64,000 nucleotides of DNA. It comes from an uncultured Candidatus Actinomarina sp. GTDB taxonomy: Bacteria > Actinomycetota > Acidimicrobiia > Actinomarinales > Actinomarinaceae. Below are positions 43,017 through 52,573 of the stretch, in pieces. Each line of letters begins with the position of its first letter. The stretch's first letter is position 1. A program made the translations under genes and the position numbers. Location of the stretch: contig CACIJJ010000001.1 in NCBI GenBank assembly GCA_902587025.1, forward strand, positions 1 through 64,000, given 5' to 3'. The notes under the pieces were generated by a model, which was given only the letters and a program-made list of their open reading frames with translations, ran no database searches and was not told the origin of the DNA.

Positions 43017-46000
43017 CTACTTAGTAAGTAATGTATTAATTTCATTTTTAAGTTGTTGAGTTTTTTTAATTTTGATCGATTTTAATTCGAGTAACTTAAC
43101 TCCCTCACGTGAGTTAACTTCCAGTTCTACTTTTGAATTACCAGGATATTTTTGGAGCAACTCCTTTAATAACAAGAGATTTTGTTTATCAAGTATCTCC
43201 TCTTCAACTGAAATTCGCATTGGAGTGGTATCCATGTCATTTAACATTTTCGATGGTTCGATAAGTACTAGATCTCGTGCTCTAATAATATTTTCTGATC
43301 CACCAACATAACTTCCAGAGACTTTTAGGTAATTTTCTCCATCAATTTCATTGTTAAACTTATCAACTAGCTTATTAAATAACAAAACTCCTACTGTTCC
43401 GGTTATGTCTTGAACATCAAATTGAATCCATGGATTTCCTCTTCTTGAAACCCTTTTTTGAACATTGGAGAATAGACCAGATATAGTAACATTCACCTCC
43501 TCATCCTCACCAAACTCTAGTAAATCAGTTATTGAATGTGTAGATTCAGATCGTAAAACTTCACCATAACCATCTAACGGGTCTTCGCTTACAAAGAAGC
43601 CAAGCATTTCTCTTTCTCTATCAAGATATTCCTTCTTTTCCCATTCGATGTTTTCAATAATTGTTTCATTGTCAACATTGTCGTTTAAATCAAACAAAGA
43701 ACCTTGTGAATTGTTTTTATTTTGTTTTAATTCTTTTGCATCTTCAATTAAATCTGGAATTTTTTCAAAGATACCTTTTCTTGGAAAACCAAACTTATCA
43801 AATGCACCACCTTGAACTAAAGCTTCAACACCTCGTTTATTAAGGGATCTTGATTCGATCCTAGATAAAAAATCTTGGATACTTTCAAATTTGGACCCGT
43901 CACGTTCAATTATTATTTTTTGAGCTGTAATGTCTCCAACGTTTCTAATTGCAGATAAACCAAATAAAATTTCACCATTGTTCACAGAAAAATCTTCGAG
44001 GCTTAAATTTATATCGGGAGTATTTACTTTTACATTCATTTCCCTTGCTTCGGATAAAAAGATTGCAGTTCTATCTTTATCCCTTTTTACTGCAGTTAAA
44101 CAAGCTGAAAGATACTCTGCAGGATAATTTGCTTTCAAAAATGCAGTTTGATAGGCCAGTAAAGCATATGGAACTGAGTGACTTTTGTTAAAACCATATC
44201 CAGCAAAATATGCTATCTGATCAAAAAGTTCGACGGAAAACTGTTCAGAGTAACCATTTTTTAGTGCGCCTTCAGTAAATTTATTTCTTTGTTGTTCCAT
44301 AACTTTTGGAATTTTTTTTCCCATCGCTTTTCTTAGATCATCAGCTTCATCAAGTTCAAATCCAGATATTCTTTGGGCTATTTGCATTACCTGTTCCTGG
44401 TAAAGTATCACACCATAAGTCTCTTCTAAAATTTCTTTCAAATCTGAATGCAAATATTCTATTTCTTTTCTTCCTGTTGCTCTGTCTGCAAACTCAGTGT
44501 GCATTCCTGCACCCAATGGACCAGGTCTTATGAGTGCAACCAAAGCAACCAAATCCTCAAATCTTTTTGGTTTAAGGCTTCTAGCAATGGACTGTGCAAC
44601 TCTGCTTTCTAATTGAAATACGCCTGTCATTTTACCTTGTGAGAACAAATCGAATGTGGGTTCATCATCCAAAGGTATATTGTCAATATCCAAATCTTTA
44701 TCACCAATTAGTTCAATTGCTCTATCAATAATGGACAAATTTCGAAGACCTAAAAAGTCCATTTTCAACAAACCAAGTTGCTCAACAGTGTGCATCTCGT
44801 ATTGTGTAACAAGTTCTGCTCCCTCTCCTTTCTGTTGTATAGGTAAAAAGTTTGTGATTTTATCTGGAGAAATCACAACAGCAGCTGCATGAATTCCATC
44901 TTGTCTTCGAAGTCCCTCCAGGCCTAATGCGATATCAATAATTTTCTTAACTTCTTCACTTTCTTTATATTGTTTTCTGAGTTCTGAAGAAGCGGTGTAA
45001 AATTCCTTGCTATACCCATTTTGAGTTGTTTCATTTGAGTCTAAACATTCTCCAAGTGTTGCAGAAACTCCAAGTATCATTGGCGGCATAAGCTTGGCTA
45101 CTTTGTCTCCAGATGAAAAAGGTAAACCTAAAACACGTGCAGCATCTCTGATTGCTTGTTTTGCTTTAATTGTTGCAAATGTAATAATATGTGCGACTCT
45201 GTCGTGTCCATATTTCTTTGAAACATAATCTATAACATCGTTTCTATATCTTTCGTCAAAATCCATGTCGATGTCAGGAAGTTCTTTTCTTCCCTTGTTT
45301 AAAAAACGTTCAAATAACAAACCGTACTTTAGTGGTTCAATTCCAGTTATTCCTAAACAGTACGACACTATTGAACCAGCTGCTGATCCCCTACCTGCAC
45401 CAGTTCTAATTCCATTTGATTTTGCATAATTTATGAGATCTCCAACAATCAAAAAGTATGATGCAAATCCCATTGACTCAATGACTTCTAGCTCATAATT
45501 TATTCTTTCTTCAAGTTCAGATGTAAGCTCACCGTAAAGACCTTCGGCTCCCTGATAAACTTTATCTTTTAAATACTCATCAACATTTTTGTTGCTGTCG
45601 TCTATGGGAAAATCGGGTAAATAGTATGTGTCTTTTTCAAATTCATATTCAACTCTATCTAATATTTTTAATGTGTTGTTACACGCATTAGGAAATTCTT
45701 CATTTGGAAATAAATCTCGCATTTCTTCAGATGATTTTATGTAAAATCCGCTGCCATCAAATTTAAATCTATTTTCATCATCTAAAGTTGCATTGGTTTG
45801 AACACAAAGTAATGCATCATGAGCTGAAGCATCATCAGAATGTACATAGTGAGAGTCATTTGCTGCCACGAGTGGGGCTGATAGTTTTTCTGAAATCTTA
45901 AGCAAATCGGGAAGTATATCTTCTTGTTGTTTGATGCCATGTTTATGGAGTTCTATGAAAAAATTATTTTCTCCAAAAATAGATTGATAAAATTCTGCTT

Positions 46001-46511
46001 TCTTCAATGCATCATCAAAGCTTCTTGTTTGACCTTGATTTCCTTCCTCAACAGATCCATCGGGTGCAAGTAATTGAGCTATTTCTCCACCAAGACAACC
46101 AGATAAAGCAATTATTCCCTCGCTATATTTTTTTAATAATTCATAGTCAATTCTTGGCTTATAATAATAACCTTCAGTAAACGCTCTACTTGCCATTTCA
46201 ACAAGATTCCAATACCCTACAGTGTTTTCTGCCAACAAAGTTAAATGATATCTCTTATTATTTTTACGATCAGGTCTTTCAAATCGACTATCAGAAATTA
46301 CATATGCTTCATAACCAATTATTGGTTTAAGTTTTTTTTCAATTGCAGAGTTGTAAAACTCTAAAGCACCATATAAATTGCCATGATCAGTAATCGCTGC
46401 TCCTGGTTGTTCTAACTCGAGAATTCGATTTAAAAAAGGTTCAATTTTTGCTGCACCATCAAGCATCGAATACTCCGTATGTGCGTGAAGATGTACAAAT
46501 GAATTTTCCAT
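43017..46511 (-). CDS. dnaE: DNA polymerase III alpha subunit
   Basis: The main replicative polymerase. The 1164-residue protein has an N-terminal PHP domain (FVHLHAHTEYSMLDGAAKI). The polymerase active site holds Asp residues in LPDIDMDFDERYRNDV, then the nucleotide-binding region and helix-hairpin-helix, and a C-terminal OB fold (VTISGLFSNVQKRVSRRGNP). The length and PHP domain match the DnaE1 type that lacks a built-in exonuclease. It is followed by the small conserved gene and lies downstream of the rluD-like gene. Confidence 0.97.
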   Translation of the reverse strand: MENSFVHLHAHTEYSMLDGAAKIEPFLNRILELEQPGAAITDHGNLYGALEFYNSAIEKKLKPIIGYEAYVISDSRFERPDRKNNKRYHLTLLAENTVGYWNLVEMASRAFTEGYYYKPRIDYELLKKYSEGIIALSGCLGGEIAQLLAPDGSVEEGNQGQTRSFDDALKKAEFYQSIFGENNFFIELHKHGIKQQEDILPDLLKISEKLSAPLVAANDSHYVHSDDASAHDALLCVQTNATLDDENRFKFDGSGFYIKSSEEMRDLFPNEEFPNACNNTLKILDRVEYEFEKDTYYLPDFPIDDSNKNVDEYLKDKVYQGAEGLYGELTSELEERINYELEVIESMGFASYFLIVGDLINYAKSNGIRTGAGRGSAAGSIVSYCLGITGIEPLKYGLLFERFLNKGRKELPDIDMDFDERYRNDVIDYVSKKYGHDRVAHIITFATIKAKQAIRDAARVLGLPFSSGDKVAKLMPPMILGVSATLGECLDSNETTQNGYSKEFYTASSELRKQYKESEEVKKIIDIALGLEGLRRQDGIHAAAVVISPDKITNFLPIQQKGEGAELVTQYEMHTVEQLGLLKMDFLGLRNLSIIDRAIELIGDKDLDIDNIPLDDEPTFDLFSQGKMTGVFQLESRVAQSIARSLKPKRFEDLVALVALIRPGPLGAGMHTEFADRATGRKEIEYLHSDLKEILEETYGVILYQEQVMQIAQRISGFELDEADDLRKAMGKKIPKVMEQQRNKFTEGALKNGYSEQFSVELFDQIAYFAGYGFNKSHSVPYALLAYQTAFLKANYPAEYLSACLTAVKRDKDRTAIFLSEAREMNVKVNTPDINLSLEDFSVNNGEILFGLSAIRNVGDITAQKIIIERDGSKFESIQDFLSRIESRSLNKRGVEALVQGGAFDKFGFPRKGIFEKIPDLIEDAKELKQNKNNSQGSLFDLNDNVDNETIIENIEWEKKEYLDREREMLGFFVSEDPLDGYGEVLRSESTHSITDLLEFGEDEEVNVTISGLFSNVQKRVSRRGNPWIQFDVQDITGTVGVLLFNKLVDKFNNEIDGENYLKVSGSYVGGSENIIRARDLVLIEPSKMLNDMDTTPMRISVEEEILDKQNLLLLKELLQKYPGNSKVELEVNSREGVKLLELKSIKIKKTQQLKNEINTLLTK

Positions 46512-46538
46512 AAATATATTTTAAATGATATAACTTAA

Positions 46539-47144
46539 TTAAACATTTAAGAAGGCATTAAAAAAACTTGGTTCATTAACTTCAAATTCATAATTTTCAT
46601 CTTTTATTTGAAATCTAATTTTTTTTGAATGAAGGCAAATTTGATTTTCATTAAGTTCTAATACTTTTTTTGCCCCATATAAAACATCATTTACTATCGG
46701 ATTTCCTAAAAATTCCATTTGTGATCTAATTTGATGATTTCTTCCGGTTAAAAGCTCTATTTTCAATTTGCTATAGGTGTCTCCTTCTAAGATAACCTCA
46801 AAATTTGATGAAGATATCCTTCCTTCACTACTAACTTCTCTTTTGATCCTATTATGTCTTGATCGGGATAAAGGAACTTCAATATTACCTGATTGAGTTC
46901 TTAATTTTCCTTCTACGATACAAACATACTCTTTATAAATAGTTCGTTCTTTAAAGAATGTTTGAAGTAACTTAAATATATCTTCATTTAATGCGCAAAC
47001 AATTAAACCTGATGTTTGTTTATCAAGCCTATGTACAATGCCTTCTCTATCAGAAATACCCCATTGCTTTACTGATGGTTGAATCTCAAGAAGTCGATCT
47101 CTAACTGTAAAACTTTTTGATGAGTTATCAGGATGGGTCAACAC
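46539..47144 (-). CDS. RluD-like pseudouridine synthase, short form
   Basis: The visible catalytic part has GIVHRLDKQTSGLIVCALN (the catalytic Asp) and the family C-terminal segments LLTGRNHQIRSQMEFLG and NQICLHSKKIRF. It would modify 23S rRNA uridines. The only standard start is GTG 47144. The same frame is open up to 47210 and reads ENFIVFNKPNGVLTHP, the conserved N-terminal strand of the domain, so the true start is probably upstream. No S4 domain is present. Gene order lspA-rluD is actinobacterial. Confidence 0.82.
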   Translation of the reverse strand: MLTHPDNSSKSFTVRDRLLEIQPSVKQWGISDREGIVHRLDKQTSGLIVCALNEDIFKLLQTFFKERTIYKEYVCIVEGKLRTQSGNIEVPLSRSRHNRIKREVSSEGRISSSNFEVILEGDTYSKLKIELLTGRNHQIRSQMEFLGNPIVNDVLYGAKKVLELNENQICLHSKKIRFQIKDENYEFEVNEPSFFNAFLNV

Positions 47145-47193
47145 CCCATTGGGTTTATTGAAAACAATAAAATTTTCATTTTGAAAAATAGTT

Positions 47194-47658
47194 TCAATTT
47201 TTAAAATTTTTTAACTCCGAAATAATTAATAATGAAATTCCGATTGTGATAAATGAATCTGCAAGATTAAAAGAAGGTATAAACAAAAGTTCTATAAAGT
47301 CTGTGACTTTCCCATTGTTTCCATTTAGTAAATTAACAAATCTTTCACCCAAATTTCCTAAAGCACCACCAAGAACAAACATGAAAGCATATTCTTCTAT
47401 TTTGTTTGCAAATGTATTTTTAAATTGGAAAATTAGCCAAATTAATACCAACGAGGATAAAAGAAATGTAAATTCAGCTTTACCTTTTAATAATCCAAAT
47501 GCGATTCCAGTATTGAAATTTAGATCTATTTCTAATATATTTTCTAGGATTACAAAATCTTCATAATTTTGTGAACGAATATGTGATTTTAAAACATTAT
47601 CCAAAATGCCTAAGCATATAGATAGAATTAAGGGTTTTCTATTTTGTTTAAGAGTCAA
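47194..47658 (-). CDS. lspA: Lipoprotein signal peptidase
   Basis: LspA cleaves diacylated lipoprotein signal peptides in the membrane. Four hydrophobic helices are present. The two catalytic Asp residues lie in GKVTDFIELLF and FNLADSFITIG, and GGALGNLGERFVN is the preceding conserved motif. The ATG at 47706 lies inside the DksA/TraR gene; the TTG at 47658 gives a normal 154-residue length and a 11-base overlap, so it is preferred. The last codons overlap the open frame leading into the RluD-like gene. Confidence 0.9.
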   Translation of the reverse strand: MTLKQNRKPLILSICLGILDNVLKSHIRSQNYEDFVILENILEIDLNFNTGIAFGLLKGKAEFTFLLSSLVLIWLIFQFKNTFANKIEEYAFMFVLGGALGNLGERFVNLLNGNNGKVTDFIELLFIPSFNLADSFITIGISLLIISELKNFKN

Positions 47659-48025
47659 GTAATTCTGCACACTCTTTACGCAAGGTTGCATAAGGCAAAG
47701 CCTCAAGTCTTGCTAATGGAATAGGTTCACCACAATTTTCGCAGTTTCCGTACTTTTTTTTCTTAATAAGGACCAATGCGTGATCAATTTGATTAAGTAA
47801 ATGTTTTGTATTTTCATCAAGTGTAAGTTCTTTTTCAAGCTCAAATGCCATAGAACCTCCATCTGCAGAAGTAGGATCAGGACTTCTTTCAGCCGATGCT
47901 TCCGAAATTCTTAGATTTTCTCTTTCTTGTTGGTGTTGTTCCAACATAGAAACAAGCTGTTCTCGCTCTGCCAATAACTTTTTTTTGAGCTTATTAATAG
48001 TATTTGGTGATAATTTTCTTGCCAT
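47648..48025 (-). CDS. DksA/TraR-type zinc-finger protein
   Basis: The 125-residue protein has a coiled-coil N-terminus (INKLKKKLLAEREQLVSMLE) and a C-terminal finger YGNCENCGEPIPLARLEALP. It resembles the RNA-polymerase-binding DksA/TraR group. The usual C4 pattern should place a Cys at 116 and 119; here residue 116 is Arg (LRKEC), so only Cys95, Cys98 and Cys119 remain. Zinc binding may therefore need another ligand or be weakened. It precedes lspA and the rluD-like gene and is divergent from ileS. Confidence 0.8.
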   Translation of the reverse strand: MARKLSPNTINKLKKKLLAEREQLVSMLEQHQQERENLRISEASAERSPDPTSADGGSMAFELEKELTLDENTKHLLNQIDHALVLIKKKKYGNCENCGEPIPLARLEALPYATLRKECAELLDS

Positions 48026-48136
48026 AATTTTTTATTATTGAACGTATATTAGTAAAAAATAAATTAAAGCAAAGAGATTTTAAATAATTTAAAAATAAAA
48101 AGTCTTTACACAAATAAACATTAAAATTCTAAGGAT

Positions 48137-51100
48137 ATGTTCAAAAGAATTGAAAATAATATAGATTTTGCTGAAAATGAAGATAAGATATCGAATTATT
48201 GGAATGATATTGATGCTTTTCAAAAATCTCTAGATATAAGAAAAGAATCTAAAATATTTAGATTTTATGATGGTCCCCCATTTCCAACAGGAAGTCCACA
48301 TTATGGAAACTTACTTGCAGGCGTAATTAAGGATATTGTTCCTAGATATTGGACTATGAGAGGATACTTTGTAGAAAGAAGATTTGGTTGGGATGTCCAC
48401 GGATTACCAATTGAAATGGAAGTACAAAAAGAACTTGGATTAGAAGACCCTCAAGATATTGATGATTATGGTATTGATAAATTTAATGAGGCTTGTAGAA
48501 GTCAGGTACAAACGAATACAGAAAACTGGGAAAAAATTACTCGTAAAATTGGAAGATGGGTCGATTTTGAAAATGATTATAAAACTATGGATGTTGGTTT
48601 TATGGAGAGTGTCTGGTGGGTTTTCAAAGAATTATTTGATAAAAATTTAATTTACAAAGATTATAAAGTATTACCTTATTCATGGGCAGCATCAACTCCT
48701 TTGTCAAATTTTGAAGCAAACATGGACTATCGGGATGTAGAAGATCCGTCAATATTTTTTAAACTAAAAGCAAGAAAAGACTTCAATAAGGTGTCGAAAG
48801 ATGATTACTTTCTAGTTTGGACAACTACTCCATGGTGTATACCTGGCAACTTAGCTATTGCTGTTGGTAAAGATATTGAATATTCAAGAGTTGAGATTGA
48901 AAATGAATTTTACTGGATCGCAACAGAGAGACTACATGAACTTGATGAATTTGACATTAAAGAGATAGAAACTTCAATTGGAAAAGATTTAATTGGTGCA
49001 GAATATGTACCTGCTTATTCAGAATTTGAAGATGAAAATTTAGGGAAAGCATTTAAATTAATTCATAGTGATGACACAAATACTGCATCTGGATCAGGAT
49101 TAGTATCTCAAGCTCCTGCTTATGGAGAAAGTGATTTTTACTCACTCAAAAATGCTGGTATTTCTGTAATTGTTGATCCAGTAACGTTAGCTGGAAAGTT
49201 TGATACAACCGTAAAAGGTTTAGAAGATATGTATGTTAAAGATGCTGATGTAAAAATTATTGAACAATTAGACGAACGTGGATTACTTTTTTCTTCAAAA
49301 AGAGAAATGCATTCCTATCCTTTCTGTTGGAGAACTGGAACACCACTTATATATAAGGCGATACCAACCTGGTTTGTGAATGTTGAAAAAATTAGTGAGA
49401 GAATGGTTGAACTAAATTCTCAAACTCATTGGGTTCCTGGTTTTATAGGTGAAAAACGCTTTTCAAATTGGTTGGCCGATGCAAGAGATTGGGCAATAAG
49501 CAGAAATAGATATTGGGGAAGCTGTATACCTATTTGGATAAATGATGATGACCCTGAAGATATAATTTGTGTCGGCTCAATTGAAGAGCTTAAAGATTTA
49601 TCTGGTGTTGAAGTAACTGATCTTCATAAACATTTTTTAGATGAAATCAAGATAAACATCAACGGTAAAACATATACCAGAACTCCCGAAGTTCTTGATT
49701 GCTGGTTTGAATCAGGCTCAATGCCTTACGGTCAACAACATTACCCATTTGAAAATGCTGATGAATTTATGGATGGTTTCCCAGCAGATTTCATAGCAGA
49801 AGGTTTAGACCAAACAAGAGGATGGTTTTATACATTAACTGTTTTGGCAGTTGCATTATTTGATTCTGTCGCTTTCAAGAATTGCATTACAACTGGAATG
49901 ATTCTTGCAGAGGATGGTAGAAAAATGAGTAAAAGCCTTAAAAACTATCCGGATCCTGAAGACTTACTTAACAAGTATGGTGGTGATAGCCTAAGAGCTT
50001 ATCTAATCAACTCTCCAGTTGTTAGGGGTGAGCCTCTTAAATTTTCAGAAGAAGGGGTAAAACTTGTTACAAGAAACGTAATACTACCCCTTTGGAATAG
50101 TTTTTCTTTCTTTTCAAATTATGCCAACGCTGACAACATTACTAATGAAGAATTAGCAAAGGCTTCACCTGTAAACGAAAGATCAATCATGGATCAGTGG
50201 ATTGTATCAAGTCTTCAATCTTTAATAAAGACAGTAAACGAGAAAATGGAAAACTATTACCTTTATGAGGTTATACCTCCATTAATTGACTTTATTGATG
50301 AATTAACTAATTGGTATGTTCGAACTAACCGTAAAAGATTTTGGAAAGAAAAAGATACTAATGATATTGATAAATTAAATGCATTCAAGACACTTCACGA
50401 GGTTCTACTTGAGTTTTCAAAAACAATGGCGCCTGTGTTGCCATTTATATGTGAAGAGATATATCAGGGTTTAACGAATGAGGACAATAAAAGTATTCAT
50501 TTAGAAAATTATCCAGAAGCAAATATAGATGTAATTAACCAAGAACTTGAAAGGCAAGTAAAGATAGCTAAAAACATTATCAGAACTGCTAGAAATGTTC
50601 GATTGAATTTGAATTTACCAAATAAACAACCTTTACAAAAAATATCAATTATTTCAAATAACAAATCTCTTAAAAATGATATTGAAGCAGTTAAAAACAT
50701 AATACTTGACGAACTAAACATAAAAGATATTGAGTACATCAATAAGGTTGAAGAATGGTACAAGTATGAATGTAAACCAGACTTCTCAAAATTAGGCCCA
50801 AGGATGGGTAAAGGTATTGGAAAATTTTCGGCTTACTTGGAAAAACTCTCACAAAAAGAAATTAAAACCTTAATTGAAAAACAAACTTTGATATTTGAAG
50901 ATTATGATATCTCATTATCAGAACTAGATTTAAGAATTGTGCGTGAAAATACATCAGATAGTCATGAAATTGTAGATGATTTTAGTATTAATTTAGATAC
51001 TGAAATCAATGATGAGTTATATTTTGAAAGGATATCGAGAGAAATTGTTTCTGTTGTTCAAAATCAAAGGAAAGAACTAGGATTCGACATTACAGATAGA

Positions 51101-51280
51101 ATTAAATTAGAAATAATCTCAAATGACAACAAAGCTCTTCAGGGAGTTGAAATGTTCCAAGATTACATTTGTAAGGAAACCTTAACCAAGGAATTTAATA
51201 TTACGCAAAAAAAAGGTAAAAACACTCTTCTTGATTTTAACTTAGATACCAATATTGAAAAATTAACAAACGAATCTTAA
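48137..51280 (+). CDS. ileS: Isoleucyl-tRNA synthetase
   Basis: The 1047-residue class I synthetase charges tRNA-Ile. The HIGH-like motif is PPFPTGSPHYGNLLAG (HYGN at residues 55-58) and the KMSKS motif is RKMSKSLKNYPDP (596-600). The size and HYGN motif fit the type 2 (eukaryote-like) bacterial IleS common in actinobacteria. No T-box leader motif (TGGNACCGCG) is seen in the 111-base upstream gap. It is divergent from the DksA/TraR gene, and its 3' end overlaps the convergent yggT by 18 bases. Confidence 0.96.
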   Translation: MFKRIENNIDFAENEDKISNYWNDIDAFQKSLDIRKESKIFRFYDGPPFPTGSPHYGNLLAGVIKDIVPRYWTMRGYFVERRFGWDVHGLPIEMEVQKELGLEDPQDIDDYGIDKFNEACRSQVQTNTENWEKITRKIGRWVDFENDYKTMDVGFMESVWWVFKELFDKNLIYKDYKVLPYSWAASTPLSNFEANMDYRDVEDPSIFFKLKARKDFNKVSKDDYFLVWTTTPWCIPGNLAIAVGKDIEYSRVEIENEFYWIATERLHELDEFDIKEIETSIGKDLIGAEYVPAYSEFEDENLGKAFKLIHSDDTNTASGSGLVSQAPAYGESDFYSLKNAGISVIVDPVTLAGKFDTTVKGLEDMYVKDADVKIIEQLDERGLLFSSKREMHSYPFCWRTGTPLIYKAIPTWFVNVEKISERMVELNSQTHWVPGFIGEKRFSNWLADARDWAISRNRYWGSCIPIWINDDDPEDIICVGSIEELKDLSGVEVTDLHKHFLDEIKININGKTYTRTPEVLDCWFESGSMPYGQQHYPFENADEFMDGFPADFIAEGLDQTRGWFYTLTVLAVALFDSVAFKNCITTGMILAEDGRKMSKSLKNYPDPEDLLNKYGGDSLRAYLINSPVVRGEPLKFSEEGVKLVTRNVILPLWNSFSFFSNYANADNITNEELAKASPVNERSIMDQWIVSSLQSLIKTVNEKMENYYLYEVIPPLIDFIDELTNWYVRTNRKRFWKEKDTNDIDKLNAFKTLHEVLLEFSKTMAPVLPFICEEIYQGLTNEDNKSIHLENYPEANIDVINQELERQVKIAKNIIRTARNVRLNLNLPNKQPLQKISIISNNKSLKNDIEAVKNIILDELNIKDIEYINKVEEWYKYECKPDFSKLGPRMGKGIGKFSAYLEKLSQKEIKTLIEKQTLIFEDYDISLSELDLRIVRENTSDSHEIVDDFSINLDTEINDELYFERISREIVSVVQNQRKELGFDITDRIKLEIISNDNKALQGVEMFQDYICKETLTKEFNITQKKGKNTLLDFNLDTNIEKLTNES

Positions 51281-51529
51281 GATAATTGGTTGTAAAAAGT
51301 TTATACCTAATATCAAAACGATTGGTGATAAATCAATACCTGCCATTCCAATCCTCAAAGGACCAATTCTAGATCTTATTGGCTCCAGAAGCCTTCCATA
51401 GAATCTGTCTAAAATCATTTTCACCTGACCGATTGGATGATCATTAGAAACTTGAATCCAACTTAGAATTATCCATAAAAACAAGGAGTAACTTAACAAT
51501 CTGAAACCGAGTAAAAATAAGCTACACAT
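51263..51529 (-). CDS. yggT: YggT-family membrane protein
   Basis: The 88-residue protein has two hydrophobic helices flanking the family loop with FYGRLLEPIRSRIGPLR, and the second half GIDLSPIVLILGINFLQP. YggT (YlmG) proteins are linked to cell division and osmotic-stress tolerance and lie after sepF in gram-positive dcw clusters. In Streptomyces the next gene would be divIVA then ileS; here divIVA is absent and ileS is on the opposite strand. Confidence 0.88.
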   Translation of the reverse strand: MCSLFLLGFRLLSYSLFLWIILSWIQVSNDHPIGQVKMILDRFYGRLLEPIRSRIGPLRIGMAGIDLSPIVLILGINFLQPIILRFVC

Positions 51530-51959
51530 TTATTTTGTATAAGCCAAGAGATTGTAATCTCTCTCTTTCGCTTGACGGTAATGACATGTTTGAAGGAATT
51601 ATCAAATAAACTCCATCCTTATGAATTATTCGCATTTTTGCATCACTTATAAATGCAATACCAGTTATAAAATCGACAATTCTTTGTCTAATGTTTTGAT
51701 CAGTAATATCTCTGATATCTACAGCAACAATAAACCCTTCTTTAATTGGTGATCCTAAAAGATGACTGTCGCTAAAAGACCTCAGTACTTTAATTTCAAC
51801 CTCATCTTTTGGTTGATGAATCTTTAAATCTCCCGTATAGTCTTCATTCGAGAACCTGTTTTCAGATGAAGGTCTTACAGTGCGAGTGTTTTCAGTAATA
51901 ACTTCTTCAACATATTCTGGTTGTTTAAGACCTATCGAAATTAAGAATTTTTCTAGCAT
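51522..51959 (-). CDS. sepF: Cell division protein SepF
   Basis: SepF binds FtsZ filaments and tethers them to the membrane in actinobacteria, which lack FtsA. The 145-residue protein has an N-terminal segment (MLEKFLISIGLKQ) that could form the membrane helix, a variable linker, and the SepF core VEIKVLRSFSDSHLLG, FIVAVDIRDI, RIVDFITGIAFISDAKMRII. It overlaps yggT by eight bases and the YggS gene by one. Confidence 0.9.
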   Translation of the reverse strand: MLEKFLISIGLKQPEYVEEVITENTRTVRPSSENRFSNEDYTGDLKIHQPKDEVEIKVLRSFSDSHLLGSPIKEGFIVAVDIRDITDQNIRQRIVDFITGIAFISDAKMRIIHKDGVYLIIPSNMSLPSSERERLQSLGLYKINV

Positions 51960-52573
51960 TATCTAAAAATTTTACTACCTACGCGTATTATTGTAGCACC
52001 ATAATCTAATGCAATTTTATAGTCACTAGACATTCCCATAGATAGTTCTCCATTATATTGTTTATAATTATCTAAAAGTTTTTGATTTATATCGTTCATA
52101 TTTTTAAAGGATTCTCTTGGGTCACTATTGATATCTGGAATACACATTATTCCATTTGGAAAAAAACTATAATTCTCGAATTTTTCAAAAAACTTTTGAA
52201 CATCATTTAAGTTGATCCCGCTTTTTTTTGGATCATTATCAATATTTATCTGGACAAATATTTCATGGTTTTTATAAAGTAAATCAATTTTTTCTACTTC
52301 TTTAAGTCTTGACACTGTGTGTACACTTTTGGAATTTTCCAAAATTTCAGGAATTTTTCTAGATTGGAGTGGTGCAATAAAATGAAAATGGCAATCTTTA
52401 AAATTACTTTTGTGACCTAATAATTCTTCCAATCTATTTTCACCAAATTCTCTAAATCCCTCATTATATACTCTTGAAATTTCCTCAGTCTCTCGGCCTT
52501 TAATTACTGGTAGAAGTCTTGCATTATATTTTTTAACTTCATCGCTTATTTCATTAAGCATAGTTACATCCAT
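51959..52573 (-). CDS. yggS: YggS/YlmE-family pyridoxal-phosphate homeostasis protein
   Basis: The PLP-binding barrel protein keeps pyridoxal phosphate in balance. Its active-site segment LLPVIKGRETEEI and the following FREFGENRLEEL match YggS, with the PLP-binding Lys in VIKG. A strong AGGAG (52582-52586) lies eight bases before the ATG at 52573. The ATG at 52645 would add 24 residues unlike the family. The chosen form overlaps the end of ylmD by ten bases. It sits in the ftsZ-ylmD-ylmE-sepF order typical of gram-positive dcw clusters. Confidence 0.9.
   Translation of the reverse strand: MDVTMLNEISDEVKKYNARLLPVIKGRETEEISRVYNEGFREFGENRLEELLGHKSNFKDCHFHFIAPLQSRKIPEILENSKSVHTVSRLKEVEKIDLLYKNHEIFVQINIDNDPKKSGINLNDVQKFFEKFENYSFFPNGIMCIPDINSDPRESFKNMNDINQKLLDNYKQYNGELSMGMSSDYKIALDYGATIIRVGSKIFR

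Noticed and set aside
47659-47706. Upstream ATG start for lspA at 47706
   Set aside because: It would place 58 bases of lspA inside the DksA/TraR gene with no hydrophobic residues of the family; the TTG at 47658 gives a normal length.
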